Below, piece after piece: positions 35,159-43,569 of a stretch of 64,000 bases of DNA (the stretch's first letter is position 1; every line of letters begins with the position of its first letter). Position numbers and translations under genes: made by a program. The stretch lies in contig CAWFYS010000005.1 in assembly GCA_963820075.1 (NCBI GenBank), positions 124,001-188,000 of the forward strand. The letters run 5' to 3'. A model generated the notes under the pieces. That model had not been told where the DNA came from. It did no database searches and saw nothing but the letters and a program-made list of their open reading frames with translations. This stretch comes from Kumtagia sp963820075. GTDB taxonomy: Bacteria > Pseudomonadota > Alphaproteobacteria > Rhizobiales > Rhizobiaceae.

Positions 35159-36281
35159 TATCGCGTCATCGCTGTTGGAAGTGGTCGATCAGGCAGGACA
35201 AAATCCGTTCGATGTCTATGAATGCGTGAATTCCCTTTTGGCCAGCTTTCCGCCGGAGGCTGGCGTCATGCTGCTGGTTGAACTCGTCGCTGGCAAGAAG
35301 GCGGTGATTGATCAGGCCGTCGCTGGATTCCTGTTGCATCCGGATGCTGTTCTCGCGCAGTCGGCGGCTGATACCTTGGCCGCATCCGCCACGCAAACTC
35401 CCGTTGACAGTTCGATGATCGAACGGCTTGTCCGCATGCGGCCCTGGCTGCCGCAGACCCGGCAGGCCCATCTCGACGCAACTATTCGGGCCATGCGGTT
35501 GAACGCCTTGCCGCCGGTCAGGACGGAGTTGCCGAAGGTCATCAAGTGTTACGTCTCGGTCTGCGACGGCTCGGGCACGAGAGGCCTCTTCGTCACGCAA
35601 CGGGTCGGCGCTCACTACCAACTTGCAAGCGTCATGATGAAGTGTTCAGGGGTTGCCGATGTCATGGTTCTTCCGGAACTGTCAAAATCCGAGATGGACG
35701 ATATGGTTCGTCAAATGAAGTCCTCCATGCCGGTGACGGAAACAGATTTAGCTGGCATTGCCCGGATGTTGGGACTGGCGATCGCCGACAATTTCACCTC
35801 TGGAAATCTGCCGCCGTTCAAATTGGTCGAGGTGGTGGAAAGTCTCGGCCTTGGCCCGGTCCATCCCGATCATGCTTCGCCGATGGAAATCATTACGGGC
35901 CTCCTGGCGGATCTGCCACCTGAACAAACAAATCCGGCCGCGGTGGCAAGAGCGCAGGCCGATCTGCTGGACAGCGAATTCAAGTATCAATGGTTTGAAG
36001 CCGGTGAGGAGTTGGAGGATTTGCTCTATCCCGTAAAAGGTTCCAAGCAGCGCGTCACCAAGCTTATGAAGACTTATCTGCCAGAACGACGCCTCTTTTG
36101 GGCCCGGCAATGCGCTATTTCGGCGCTTGCGATGCGTGGCAATGAAAAAACGCGTCATTCGCCTTGGAAGCAATTGGCTCTCGTCGGGCGCGACATTGCC
36201 TCGGACTTGCCGCTTGGTCAGATACCGCTGATGAAACAGGTGGCGGAAATCTCCGTGCGGGCTTTTGAAGGGCGGCTGTGA
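35145..36281 (+). CDS. Hypothetical protein, probably the 3' part of the same gene
   Basis: A 378-residue all-helical-looking protein without recognised domain or membrane segment; sequences such as PDAVLAQSAADTLAASATQT recall helical repeats. A GTG at 35145 overlaps the preceding frame by 14 bp. The same frame reads plausible sequence upstream of that GTG (ELPRRILQGVTGDD), and this would join directly to AMAEALR of the preceding frame if one base near 35115-35120 were removed. So one protein of about 540 residues is possible. Function unknown; no mobile-element context was identified. Confidence 0.55.
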   Translation: MTGDDIASSLLEVVDQAGQNPFDVYECVNSLLASFPPEAGVMLLVELVAGKKAVIDQAVAGFLLHPDAVLAQSAADTLAASATQTPVDSSMIERLVRMRPWLPQTRQAHLDATIRAMRLNALPPVRTELPKVIKCYVSVCDGSGTRGLFVTQRVGAHYQLASVMMKCSGVADVMVLPELSKSEMDDMVRQMKSSMPVTETDLAGIARMLGLAIADNFTSGNLPPFKLVEVVESLGLGPVHPDHASPMEIITGLLADLPPEQTNPAAVARAQADLLDSEFKYQWFEAGEELEDLLYPVKGSKQRVTKLMKTYLPERRLFWARQCAISALAMRGNEKTRHSPWKQLALVGRDIASDLPLGQIPLMKQVAEISVRAFEGRL

Positions 36282-36393
36282 CGAGGTGTCATGCTGGCCC
36301 GGATTGAGACATGTTTGTTGGCGATCAGGACGATCTGCTCGCTCGGATGGAGGAGGCGTTCATGAGGTTCGCCTCGTCGCGAAGCCGGACCAC

Positions 36394-37002
36394 CTAACCC
36401 GCGCCTAGTTCCCGAGTAATGATTAGCGTGGCCAGTCCCAGCATGAAAACTCCGCTTGCGACGTCGAGCATGACCCTCGGCATTGGTCGCACGAAAAACC
36501 TCGCGCATTTGCGTCCGCCAAACGCGAGCCCGAAAAACCATAGGGGCGACACCAGTGCCACCCCCAACCCGAACATAGGGCGATCCAAGGCCGCGAATTG
36601 CAGACTGACGCCACCCACCAGGAATAGCATCTCAATGTAGACTTGAGGGTTCAGAAAGCTCAGGGCGAATGCCGCAGACAATGGCCAGGCGTGCACGCCG
36701 GGATGGATTTCGGCCAGTTGAAGGATCGGCCGCGACGCTGTGGCAAGCGCGAGAATGCCATAGGTAAGCGCGAAGATTGCGCTCGCCCATGTGGCAATTC
36801 TCGTGGCGGCCGGGCTCGCGGCGGCAAAGACGTCCGCCCCCGCGACAGCGCCGGCAATGAGCAGCACGTCCACAATCGTACAGATGAACGCGACCGCGAG
36901 TGCTCCGTCTCCGCGGATTCCCTGGCGAAGCACAAAGAGACTCTGCGGTCCCACAGTTCCGCAGATGCCAGCGCCCAACAATAAGCCTTCAAGAAATGGC
37001 AT
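36394..37002 (-). CDS. LysE/ArgO-family amino-acid exporter
   Basis: A 202-residue inner-membrane protein of the LysE superfamily, which exports basic or other amino acids. The N-terminal motif GICGTVGPQSLFVLRQGIRG (family GPGQ/xxxLxxG region) and FALSFLNPQVYIEMLFLVGG (FLNP motif) are diagnostic. Six hydrophobic segments are visible. ArgO-type proteins are the closest match, given the GPQSLFVLRQG start. No adjacent LysG-type regulator is present. Confidence 0.85.
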   Translation of the reverse strand: MPFLEGLLLGAGICGTVGPQSLFVLRQGIRGDGALAVAFICTIVDVLLIAGAVAGADVFAAASPAATRIATWASAIFALTYGILALATASRPILQLAEIHPGVHAWPLSAAFALSFLNPQVYIEMLFLVGGVSLQFAALDRPMFGLGVALVSPLWFFGLAFGGRKCARFFVRPMPRVMLDVASGVFMLGLATLIITRELGAG

Positions 37003-37473
37003 GGGGCAGGCTCAGTGGTTGTCGTCACGAGCACATGCGACGCGATAAATTCACCTGAATGCTGAACAACCGTTCCGCTCACCTTCCATGTACCCATGGG
37101 GGCGCGAATACAGTTGCTCTGCGTTGGCTAGTTATAGAATTGTCGTCAATATTAGCGCTTGTCGGTATCGCCAAAATGCCGCGGATTTACAGCTTCGTAA
37201 CGAAGGTACGTCAGACGCTTTTCCGGTCGAGGCAGCCGTCTAAGGGGGTGCAGCGCTGACTGGGCAGGAAGAGGCTTTATTCATCCAACAGGCGCCGTAA
37301 AGCTATTGGTGAGGGAATAGGATCGCGCCAACGGTTCTGTTCCAAGCGGCAGCTCTATGTGTGATTTCGCGCCACCATGCCATGACTGTAAACTGAGACG
37401 ATCACCACGTCCGAGAGAGAAAGGAAAGGCTGGCTGAAGCGTGCTGAAGCACCAAGGCCCTTGCATCGGCATC
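37003..37473. other. Intergenic, no supported gene (about 470 bp)
   Basis: Between the exporter and the toxin-antitoxin promoter. Open frames up to about 66 codons exist, without ribosome sites or recognisable products. The region should contain the exporter's promoter near 37010-37100. Confidence 0.35.
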
Positions 37474-37506
37474 TTGAAATGCGCATAACTTGGTCATATA
37501 TGACCA
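37474..37506 (+). promoter_or_regulatory. Toxin-antitoxin promoter and palindromic operator
   Basis: A possible -35 box TTGAAA (37474-37479) and -10 box TATATG (37497-37502) are 17 bp apart. A perfect 16 bp palindrome, TGGTCATATATGACCA (37491-37506), covers the -10 box and ends 19 bp before the antitoxin ATG. This is the layout expected for autorepression by a Phd-type antitoxin. Confidence 0.65.
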
Positions 37507-37525
37507 TTTTCGCGAGATAGAAGTC

Positions 37526-37774
37526 ATGTCCACCGTCAGTCTCAAGGACGTCAAGGCGGGGCTGTCGACTTATGTCGACAACGCGATCCGGGGAGAGTTC
37601 GTGACGATTACGCGTCATGGCAAGCCGGTTGCGGCGATCGTGCCGCTTGCCGCGGCCGAGATTGCGCGCAAGGCCCTGTCGAAGAGCCGGCCGAGCCTGG
37701 CTTCTTACCTTCTGAAATTCCCCGGCGGTGAGTTCCCGCGCAATAGCTCGCCCTCGCGGGATGTCGATCTGTGA
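37526..37774 (+). CDS. Phd/YefM-family antitoxin
   Basis: An 82-residue antitoxin. The N-terminal DNA-binding fold is typical: MSTVSLKDVKAGLSTYVDNA, then FVTITRHGKPVAAIVPL. The C-terminal tail (ASYLLKFPGGEFPRNSSPSR) should bind and inhibit the toxin. The ATG at 37526 follows GAGATAG. Its stop overlaps the toxin's GTG by 4 bp (GTGA), assuring coupled synthesis. Expected to repress its own promoter through the palindrome at 37491-37506. Confidence 0.9.
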   Translation: MSTVSLKDVKAGLSTYVDNAIRGEFVTITRHGKPVAAIVPLAAAEIARKALSKSRPSLASYLLKFPGGEFPRNSSPSRDVDL

Positions 37775-38229
37775 GCGGCTTTCTCCTTGACACCAACGTT
37801 ATCTCGACACTCTCGCCGAGAAAGGCAGAGGTGTGGCAGGACTTCATCCGATGGGTCGAGGCCAAGGACGCCGAGGGGCGGGTGTATCTGTCGGCGGTCA
37901 CGGTCCACGAAATCGAGAAGGGAATTGAGTTGCTTGAGCACAAGGGAGCGAGTTCCAGGGCCGCCGGCCTTCGTCTCTGGCTCTCTGGACTTGTCTCAAC
38001 CTACGACGACAAGATCCTGCCGATCGATACGGCTGTCTCATCGCTGTCAGGCCGGCTGGAGGCTTTGGCCATCGCCGCGGGCTTCAATCCGGGCATGGCG
38101 GATGCTCTGATTGCAGGAACGGCGAAGGCGCATGCGTTGACCGTCGTAACGCTCAATCTCAAGCATTTCGAGCCATTCGCCGTCCCCTTGTTGGCCCCGC
38201 AGAATTGCAAGCCGGACGCTTCCCCCTAG
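37771..38229 (+). CDS. vapC: VapC-type PIN-domain ribonuclease toxin
   Basis: A 152-residue PIN-domain RNase that cleaves RNA when free of antitoxin. The acidic metal-binding residues are visible: Asp in FLLDTNVIS, Glu in VTVHEIEKGIE, and Asp in GMADALIAGTA, with TVVTLNLKHFEP near the end. It starts with GTG inside the antitoxin stop. The resemblance to FitB-type toxins (TNVIS, VHEIEKGIEL) is strong, so plasmid or genomic stabilisation is likely its role. Confidence 0.9.
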   Translation: MSGFLLDTNVISTLSPRKAEVWQDFIRWVEAKDAEGRVYLSAVTVHEIEKGIELLEHKGASSRAAGLRLWLSGLVSTYDDKILPIDTAVSSLSGRLEALAIAAGFNPGMADALIAGTAKAHALTVVTLNLKHFEPFAVPLLAPQNCKPDASP

Positions 38230-38325
38230 CAGCCTGTCGAAGATGCTTCCGGACGAGGCGCGTAGTGCCGAGCGGTGCCGAAGCCCTGCAATGATATACA
38301 CTTCAAAGCAGGTTCGTTGGCGCGT

Positions 38326-39636
38326 TCAGCCATGGTCCGGCTCTCCCGCTACGCGCCAGATCACGTCGCCCACATCGTCCGCCACCAACAACGAATTGCC
38401 AGGGCCTATTGTAACGCCCACCGGCCGCCCGTAGGACGCCCGCTCGTCCGGGGAAAGGAAACCAGTCAGAATGTCGCGAGACGGCCCGGCGGGGCGGCCA
38501 TTTACGAAAGGTACGAAAACAACCTTGTAGCCGCTCAACTTGCTGCGGTTCCAGGAACCATGCTGTCCGATGACCATGCCGTCCGGGAAGCCGGGCAGCG
38601 TGCCGGCGGGAAGCCAGCAGAGGCCGAGCGATGCAGTGTGGCCGCCTAGTGCGAAATCCGGTGTTATTGCCTTTGCGACCATGGCCGGGTCCTGCGGCAC
38701 CCGGTCGTCCACGATCTTGTCCCAATAGCAATAGGGCCAGCCGTAGAAGCCACCGTCGCGCACCGAAGTCATGTAGTCGGGAGGCGTCTCGTCGCCCAGG
38801 CCATCGCGCTCATTGACCACGGTCCAGAGAGCCCCCGTCGTTGGCTCCCACGCCATGCCGACCGGGTTGCGCAGGCCGGAGGCAAAGATGCGGCTCCTGC
38901 CGCTCGCAAGGTCGATTTCATGGATTGCCGCCCGGCCCTCCTCCGCAGCCAACCCGCTGTCGCCGATATTGCTGAGCGATCCGACACCGACATAAAGCTT
39001 CCGTCCGTCCGGACTCGCAAGCAGACTTCGCGTCCAATGCCCCCCGGCCTTTAGCGTAATCAGCTTTCGTCCCGTTGCGCTGATGCGGATGTCTCCGGCC
39101 GTGTATGGGAAGGCCATCACGCCATCGGTGTTGCCGACGTAGAACGTATCGCCCAGCATCGCCATGCCAAACGGCTGGTTCAACCCATCCAGAAACACCT
39201 CGCGGAATTCGGCCACTCCATCGCCGTCGGCGTCGCGTAGTAGCGTAATACGGTTAGGGCTAATTCCCACCGCCGCGGCGCGCTTCATCGTGCTTAGCAT
39301 AGCGTAGTCGAAAACAGAGTTGATGCCTCCCGGCACGCTCAGTGCCTCGGCCGTCAGCACGTCGCCATTGGGCAAGACGTAGGTCCAGCGCGGATGCTTT
39401 AGACCGGCTGCGAAGGCATTCACTTGTAGCCCCGCTGCAGCAATCGGCGCTTGCCCCGCTGTCCATCCTCTTGCGGTCGGCATTTTCAGCGTCGGAATTC
39501 CCTGCGGCTTTGCCGCGGGGATCGCCGGCGCGCTGCCAACGGCCGGCTCCTGGGATCCGGCGCCTCGGTGCCGCAAAAGGATCGCCACGGCACCGATCAG
39601 CGCGACTAGGCGAGCGAAGATGCCAGACAAGCTCAT
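38326..39636 (-). CDS. Sorbosone-dehydrogenase-like beta-propeller protein
   Basis: A 436-residue exported protein of the L-sorbosone dehydrogenase/soluble glucose dehydrogenase group. A membrane anchor or signal segment (MSLSGIFARLVALIGAVAIL) precedes a six-bladed propeller with LKHPRWTYVLPNGDVLTAEA, LNQPFGMAML, GRKLYVGVGSLSN, SGLRNPVGMAWEP, RDGGFYGWPYCYW and GQHGSWNRS. The family oxidises aldoses with a quinone-type cofactor, though many members are uncharacterised. Start at 39636 suits the signal segment. It stands alone. Confidence 0.82.
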   Translation of the reverse strand: MSLSGIFARLVALIGAVAILLRHRGAGSQEPAVGSAPAIPAAKPQGIPTLKMPTARGWTAGQAPIAAAGLQVNAFAAGLKHPRWTYVLPNGDVLTAEALSVPGGINSVFDYAMLSTMKRAAAVGISPNRITLLRDADGDGVAEFREVFLDGLNQPFGMAMLGDTFYVGNTDGVMAFPYTAGDIRISATGRKLITLKAGGHWTRSLLASPDGRKLYVGVGSLSNIGDSGLAAEEGRAAIHEIDLASGRSRIFASGLRNPVGMAWEPTTGALWTVVNERDGLGDETPPDYMTSVRDGGFYGWPYCYWDKIVDDRVPQDPAMVAKAITPDFALGGHTASLGLCWLPAGTLPGFPDGMVIGQHGSWNRSKLSGYKVVFVPFVNGRPAGPSRDILTGFLSPDERASYGRPVGVTIGPGNSLLVADDVGDVIWRVAGEPDHG

Positions 39637-39761
39637 TGCATTCCATCTACCGGTTAGACACACGCCACACGAAGCGCCTCAGGGTTGGTACCAGCGATCC
39701 GCGGTAACTTTACCGCGCCCTCCGCATTATACTCTTCCGACGGTCGGCGGGAGCCATCGTC

Positions 39762-40289
39762 TCATCCGCGAGAATCTCGCTTTGCCTGCGCAACCGCGCC
39801 AGCTTTGCGCAGCCGGCCGCGTTCCATAGGGCGAATAAGACTTCTACGCTTAGAATTTTCGATCGAGTTCATGCCTTTGTGAGCATGGCGCGAATTGAAT
39901 GTCTCGTCCCGTTCAACCTGAGAAATTTGCTTCAACTCAAGCGCGGCTCGCATATTCGCCACGAGCTCCATTTTCCCGCGCATTTGACGGCGTCGGGCAT
40001 GCTCGCCATTCAGGCGGCGCATACTCATAGCAAGTACCTCGAGTTTGGCTTTTGTGCCCGTGTCCTTTCGAACTGGCGCTGATCCTTTTGGCGCGGCTTT
40101 TGCCCTGATCTCGCGACGCTGTCTATGCGCCTCGGCCTGAGACCGATCGCGCCGTTCCCGCACTTGCTTGATGAGCTTTATAAGTTCTTCGTCGGACAGT
40201 TCCTGTACTGCCGGATGATGCGACTGGCGAACCAGATGCCACTCTCCCTCGGTTAGCAATCTCTCTTCCTGTTTGCGCGAAATTGACAT
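39762..40289 (-). CDS. Hypothetical basic helical protein
   Basis: A 175-residue, strongly charged protein without membrane segments (MSISRKQEERLLTEGEWHLV, then HPAVQELSDEELIKLIKQVR). The N-terminus is repeatedly seen in small rhizobial proteins as far as I recall, but I cannot assign a function. Basic residues (RKDTGTKAKLE, HARRRQMRGKM) could suggest nucleic-acid binding. GGAGGAG just upstream of the ATG supports the start. Confidence 0.6.
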   Translation of the reverse strand: MSISRKQEERLLTEGEWHLVRQSHHPAVQELSDEELIKLIKQVRERRDRSQAEAHRQRREIRAKAAPKGSAPVRKDTGTKAKLEVLAMSMRRLNGEHARRRQMRGKMELVANMRAALELKQISQVERDETFNSRHAHKGMNSIENSKRRSLIRPMERGRLRKAGAVAQAKRDSRG

Positions 40290-40596
40290 TCAAGCTCCTC
40301 CCCCGTTGTGTTGCAGAATTGATAGACATGCTGTCGTTTGATTTCTACAGGGAAGTGATGCTGACAGACAGGCACAAGGACCTTCATGCGGCAATCTCCT
40401 GGAAAGAAAAGATTGTGTGAGATCTCGAGATCGGCTGATTAAATGTCCTTACCAGCCGAGGCGCGTCATATTGGGCGACGTTGATGTCGGCCCGAACCGC
40501 AGCATTTCAAAACTGTAACAGAGTTGCCGTATTGTCGGCATCGTCTGGTCACATCGCCGTGAAAAGCAGGTGATGACAACGCATCAGGGAGGAAAA
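40290..40596. other. Intergenic region (about 300 bp)
   Basis: Divergent promoter space between two small hypothetical genes. A 30-codon frame at 40328-40420 has no clear ribosome site and is not called. Nothing else was recognised. Confidence 0.35.
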
Positions 40597-40770
40597 ATGT
40601 CGAGCAATTACGAACCGGTCCTCGAAGAGCTCCTGAGGGACCCGATCATTCGGCTGGTGATGGCTAGTGATGGCGTTCACGCCGACGAGATCAGACGCCT
40701 GTTCAAAGAAGTGCGCACGCGCAAGTTCCGGTGCGTAGTGCCGGTTGGTTGCGCCATGGAAGCGGCGTAA
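40597..40770 (+). CDS. Small hypothetical protein
   Basis: A 57-residue protein (SSNYEPVLEELLRDPIIRLV, then VHADEIRRLFKEVRTRKF). A strong ribosome site, GGAGGAAAA, lies directly before the ATG at 40597, which argues that it is translated. The pattern of short acidic helix plus basic tail is common in small rhizobial proteins. No function known. Confidence 0.55.
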   Translation: MSSNYEPVLEELLRDPIIRLVMASDGVHADEIRRLFKEVRTRKFRCVVPVGCAMEAA

Positions 40771-41022
40771 CCGAGTTTCCCGCTCTTCGCCTGCGCGGCC
40801 GAGACCGCATCGTCTTGGCAAGGCAGTTCGCGCGTCGGCGCAGTTCGGGGCGACCATCCGATAATTCGAGATCGTCCGGTTGGATGGGCGAGACTTTGGC
40901 TTAAAAACGCTGCGACGTCGCATCCGGTGGTGGTATAGGCTGCTTCACCGGAGCGTGCTAAGGCGAAAACCTTTGCATGGCGTGCACGGGCGATCGCGGC
41001 GCGTCATCAGGGAGACGGCCGA

Positions 41023-41394
41023 ATGGACATCCGATCGACACTGACGCAGCTGTGCGAGGCGTTCAACGCGCACGATCTCGACCGCATCATGACCTTCTTT
41101 TCCGACGATTGCGTCCTAGAGATGCCCCGGGGAAGCGAGGCTTGGGGGTCCCGCTTCAATGGTAAGGAGAATGTCCGAAAAGCGCTGGCGGCCCGCTTTG
41201 AAGGCTTGCCCGATGTCCACTACGGCAACGCCGAGCACTTCGCGGATTCGACCGCCGAGACCGGCATCTCGAAATGGCTCCTTACAGGCACGGCGCGCGA
41301 CGGAACGAAAAAGGAGGTCCGAGGCTGTGACTTTTACACGTTCCGAAACGGTCAGGTGATCCGGAAGGACTCCTATTGGAAGATCGTCGAGTAG
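41023..41394 (+). CDS. SnoaL/NTF2-like protein
   Basis: A 123-residue cone-fold protein of the nuclear transport factor 2-like superfamily. MDIRSTLTQLCEAFNAHDLD and RIMTFFSDDCVLEMPRG form the entry helices and first strand; KWLLTGTARDG and RGCDFYTFRNGQVIRKDSYW are the typical later strands. Members are ligand-binding proteins or small isomerases, and the substrate cannot be inferred. It lies alone, about 230 bp before the MDR oxidoreductase. Confidence 0.8.
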   Translation: MDIRSTLTQLCEAFNAHDLDRIMTFFSDDCVLEMPRGSEAWGSRFNGKENVRKALAARFEGLPDVHYGNAEHFADSTAETGISKWLLTGTARDGTKKEVRGCDFYTFRNGQVIRKDSYWKIVE

Positions 41395-41623
41395 CGGCCA
41401 TCGATACACGTCGTGGGCGTCGTATGTCAGGCGGCTTTCACAAGCCGCCGAGAGTCTGGTCAATGACGGAAGCCTGACGCCGAGACCCATGGAACTTGAA
41501 CGGCATACGCGGACTCGGTTACGTTGAAATCGGTGCTCGCAGACCGCTCACAGGCATTCCTGCACCAAAGCCGAACAGTGGTACAAATAGCCGTCAGGCA
41601 AGGATTCAAGTTTGGAGTGCAAC

Positions 41624-42751
41624 GTGACAACACAATTGGGCGGTTTGGAACTGCGTTCCCTGATTACTCCGGACGGAACTCTTCGGATCACTCTTGAGCC
41701 CGTCGAAGTTGGTGAACCCGGCGAGGGTGAACTGATTGTCAAGGTAGAAGCGGCGCCCATCAACCCTTCAGATATTGGGTTGTTGTTTGGGCCGGCGGAT
41801 ATCTCCTCATTCCTGGCCGAAGGCACACCCGATCGGCCTGTTCTCACTGCACGAGTATCGCAAGAGCGCCTGTCGGCAATTTCTGCACGCCTCGGCCAAG
41901 CTCTTCCGGTGGGCAATGAAGGAGCAGGCACCGTGGTCCGAGCAGGACCCGATCAGCGGCATTTGATCGGACGCAGCGTGGCAATGTTTGGCGGTGGGAT
42001 GTACAGTCAATACCGCAGAATCCTTGCGCGCGACTGCATCGTGCTGCCTGAGGACGCTTCCCCAGCCGAAGGCGCCTCCCTGTTCGTTAATCCGCTAACC
42101 TCGCTTGGCTTCGTCGAAACCATGCGTGCAGAGGGCCACAAGGCTATCGTCCACACGGCCGCCGCTTCAAACCTCGGACAAATGCTCGTTCGGATCTGCA
42201 GGTCAGATGGCATCCCGCTCGTGAACATCATTCGGAGCGCAGAGCAAGAGGACCTTTTGCGGCAGCTTGGCGCCAGCCATGTCGTCAACAGCAGCCATCC
42301 GGAGTTTGCAGCGAATCTTGAGGAGGCAATCGCCACAACCGGCGCGACGATCGGCTTCGACGCGATCGGTGGCGGCACGTTGGCGGCCCAGATCCTCACC
42401 GCGATGGAGAAGGTCGCGAGCCGAAATCTTGTTGGCTACAGTCGTTACGGATCGAGCACCCTCAAACAGGTCTACATCTACGGCGGCCTGGAGCCGGGGC
42501 CAACCATCATCAACCGTGCGTTCGGGTTCTCATGGAGCGTGGGCGGATGGCTCCTTTTCCCCTTCCTGCAAAGGATTGGCACCGATACGCTGCAGCGCCT
42601 GCGAGCCCGTATCGCTGACGAGTTCAGGACTACGTTCAAGAGTCACTACACCGACACGATCAGCCTTAGAGACGCTCTCCTGCCTGAGATTGCGGGGTCA
42701 TATGAACGCAAGGGCACTGGCGCCAAGTATCTGATAAATCCGGGTTTGTAA
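41624..42751 (+). CDS. Zinc-independent MDR-family oxidoreductase (quinone-reductase-like)
   Basis: A 375-residue medium-chain dehydrogenase/reductase. The GroES-like N-terminus (VKVEAAPINPSDIGLLFGPA, GNEGAGTVVRAG) precedes a nucleotide-binding Rossmann fold (IVHTAAASNLGQMLVRICR, then ASHVVNSS, FDAIGGGTLA). The Cys/His zinc ligands of alcohol dehydrogenases are absent, which places it with NADPH-quinone/enoyl reductases. I choose the GTG at 41624, with GGAG at 41614-41617; a TTG at 41612 is possible. Substrate unknown. Confidence 0.82.
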   Translation: MTTQLGGLELRSLITPDGTLRITLEPVEVGEPGEGELIVKVEAAPINPSDIGLLFGPADISSFLAEGTPDRPVLTARVSQERLSAISARLGQALPVGNEGAGTVVRAGPDQRHLIGRSVAMFGGGMYSQYRRILARDCIVLPEDASPAEGASLFVNPLTSLGFVETMRAEGHKAIVHTAAASNLGQMLVRICRSDGIPLVNIIRSAEQEDLLRQLGASHVVNSSHPEFAANLEEAIATTGATIGFDAIGGGTLAAQILTAMEKVASRNLVGYSRYGSSTLKQVYIYGGLEPGPTIINRAFGFSWSVGGWLLFPFLQRIGTDTLQRLRARIADEFRTTFKSHYTDTISLRDALLPEIAGSYERKGTGAKYLINPGL

Positions 42752-42810
42752 TCGGGCGCGACCCGCACCGGCCGGCTGTTCCTGAACTGAGTGGCGGTCG
42801 CATTCACGCG

Positions 42811-43030
42811 ATGAATGCGGGCGTCGACCTCGTGCAGGAGAACGGGCCCGAACGGCTCGGTTTCAAACAGAAGCTCTATGGCCAGCTCGACCTGCTGTTG
42901 CCGCCCGACGTCATTATTGCATCCAGTTCGTCGCGGCTCGCTGTGAGCCAGATCCAGTTGGGTGCAGCATCACATCCCGAGCGTTGCGTCATCGGCCATC
43001 CGTTCAATCCGCCACACCTTCCCATCTTTC
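42811..43030 (+). pseudogene. 3-hydroxyacyl-CoA dehydrogenase NAD-binding domain fragment
   Basis: The frame encodes VQENGPERLGFKQKLYGQLD, PPDVIIASSSSRLAVSQIQL and HPERCVIGHPFNPPHLP, the second half of the NAD-binding domain of 3-hydroxyacyl-CoA (or carnitine) dehydrogenases, including the catalytic His region GHPFNPPH. Both the N-terminal GxGxxG part and the C-terminal domain are missing. It abuts the end of rnhA (43034, other strand), so a deletion has fused accessory and core DNA here. Confidence 0.65.
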
Positions 43031-43033
43031 TGA

Positions 43034-43567
43034 CTAATAGCTCTGCGTCGAACGGCGCGGCTTTCTCGGCGCGGCGCGGGCTGCAGCCTCGTCACCCGAT
43101 GGCCGGCCGATAGGGCGCGGCATCGCCGGTTTCGGCTTGAATGGCGCCATGCCCATGCGCGCAAGCTCGTCTGCCCGCTCGTTGTCGGGATGGCCGGCAT
43201 GGCCTTTCACCCAGTGCCAGTTCACCTTGTGGCGGTGTGTCGCCTCTTCCAGGGCCTGCCACAGTTCGGCATTCTTCACCGGCTGCTTTGACGCTGTTTT
43301 CCAGCCATTCTTCTTCCAGCCGTGAATCCAGCCCGAAATCCCCTCCCGCACATAGTTGCTGTCCGTGTAAAGCTCGACCGCGCAAGGCTCCTTGAGCGCC
43401 CTGAGCCCCTCAAGCGCCGCCGTCAGTTCCATGCGGTTGTTGGTGGTCTGCGCTTCCCCGCCCGACAGTTCCCTGACCTGGCCGTTGAAGCGCAGCAGCA
43501 CGCCCCATCCGCCGGGGCCAGGGTTGCCGGAGCAGGCTCCGTCCGTGAACATCTCGATCTGCTTCAT
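43034..43567 (-). CDS. rnhA: Ribonuclease HI
   Basis: A 177-residue RNase HI that degrades RNA in RNA-DNA hybrids. The acidic active site is visible: Asp in MFTDGACSGNPGPGGWG, Glu in NNRMELTAALEGL, Asp in VELYTDSNYV and Asp in HPDNERADELAR. WHWVKGHAGH carries the conserved His. The first 150 residues match the usual length; the tail (KPRRSTQSY end) is rich in Pro, Arg and Ala. The ATG at 43567 lies 2 bp past the thrB stop; a TTG at 43573 is an alternative. Last gene of ispH-thrB-rnhA. Confidence 0.93.
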   Translation of the reverse strand: MKQIEMFTDGACSGNPGPGGWGVLLRFNGQVRELSGGEAQTTNNRMELTAALEGLRALKEPCAVELYTDSNYVREGISGWIHGWKKNGWKTASKQPVKNAELWQALEEATHRHKVNWHWVKGHAGHPDNERADELARMGMAPFKPKPAMPRPIGRPSGDEAAARAAPRKPRRSTQSY

Positions 43568-43569
43568 TG

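Noticed and set aside
36282..36393. Possible IS or gene remnant between the hypothetical gene and the LysE exporter
   Set aside because: Short frames with no convincing match on either strand.
40328..40420. 30-codon frame (MLSFDFYREVMLTDRHKDLH)
   Set aside because: No ribosome site and no family; too short to support.
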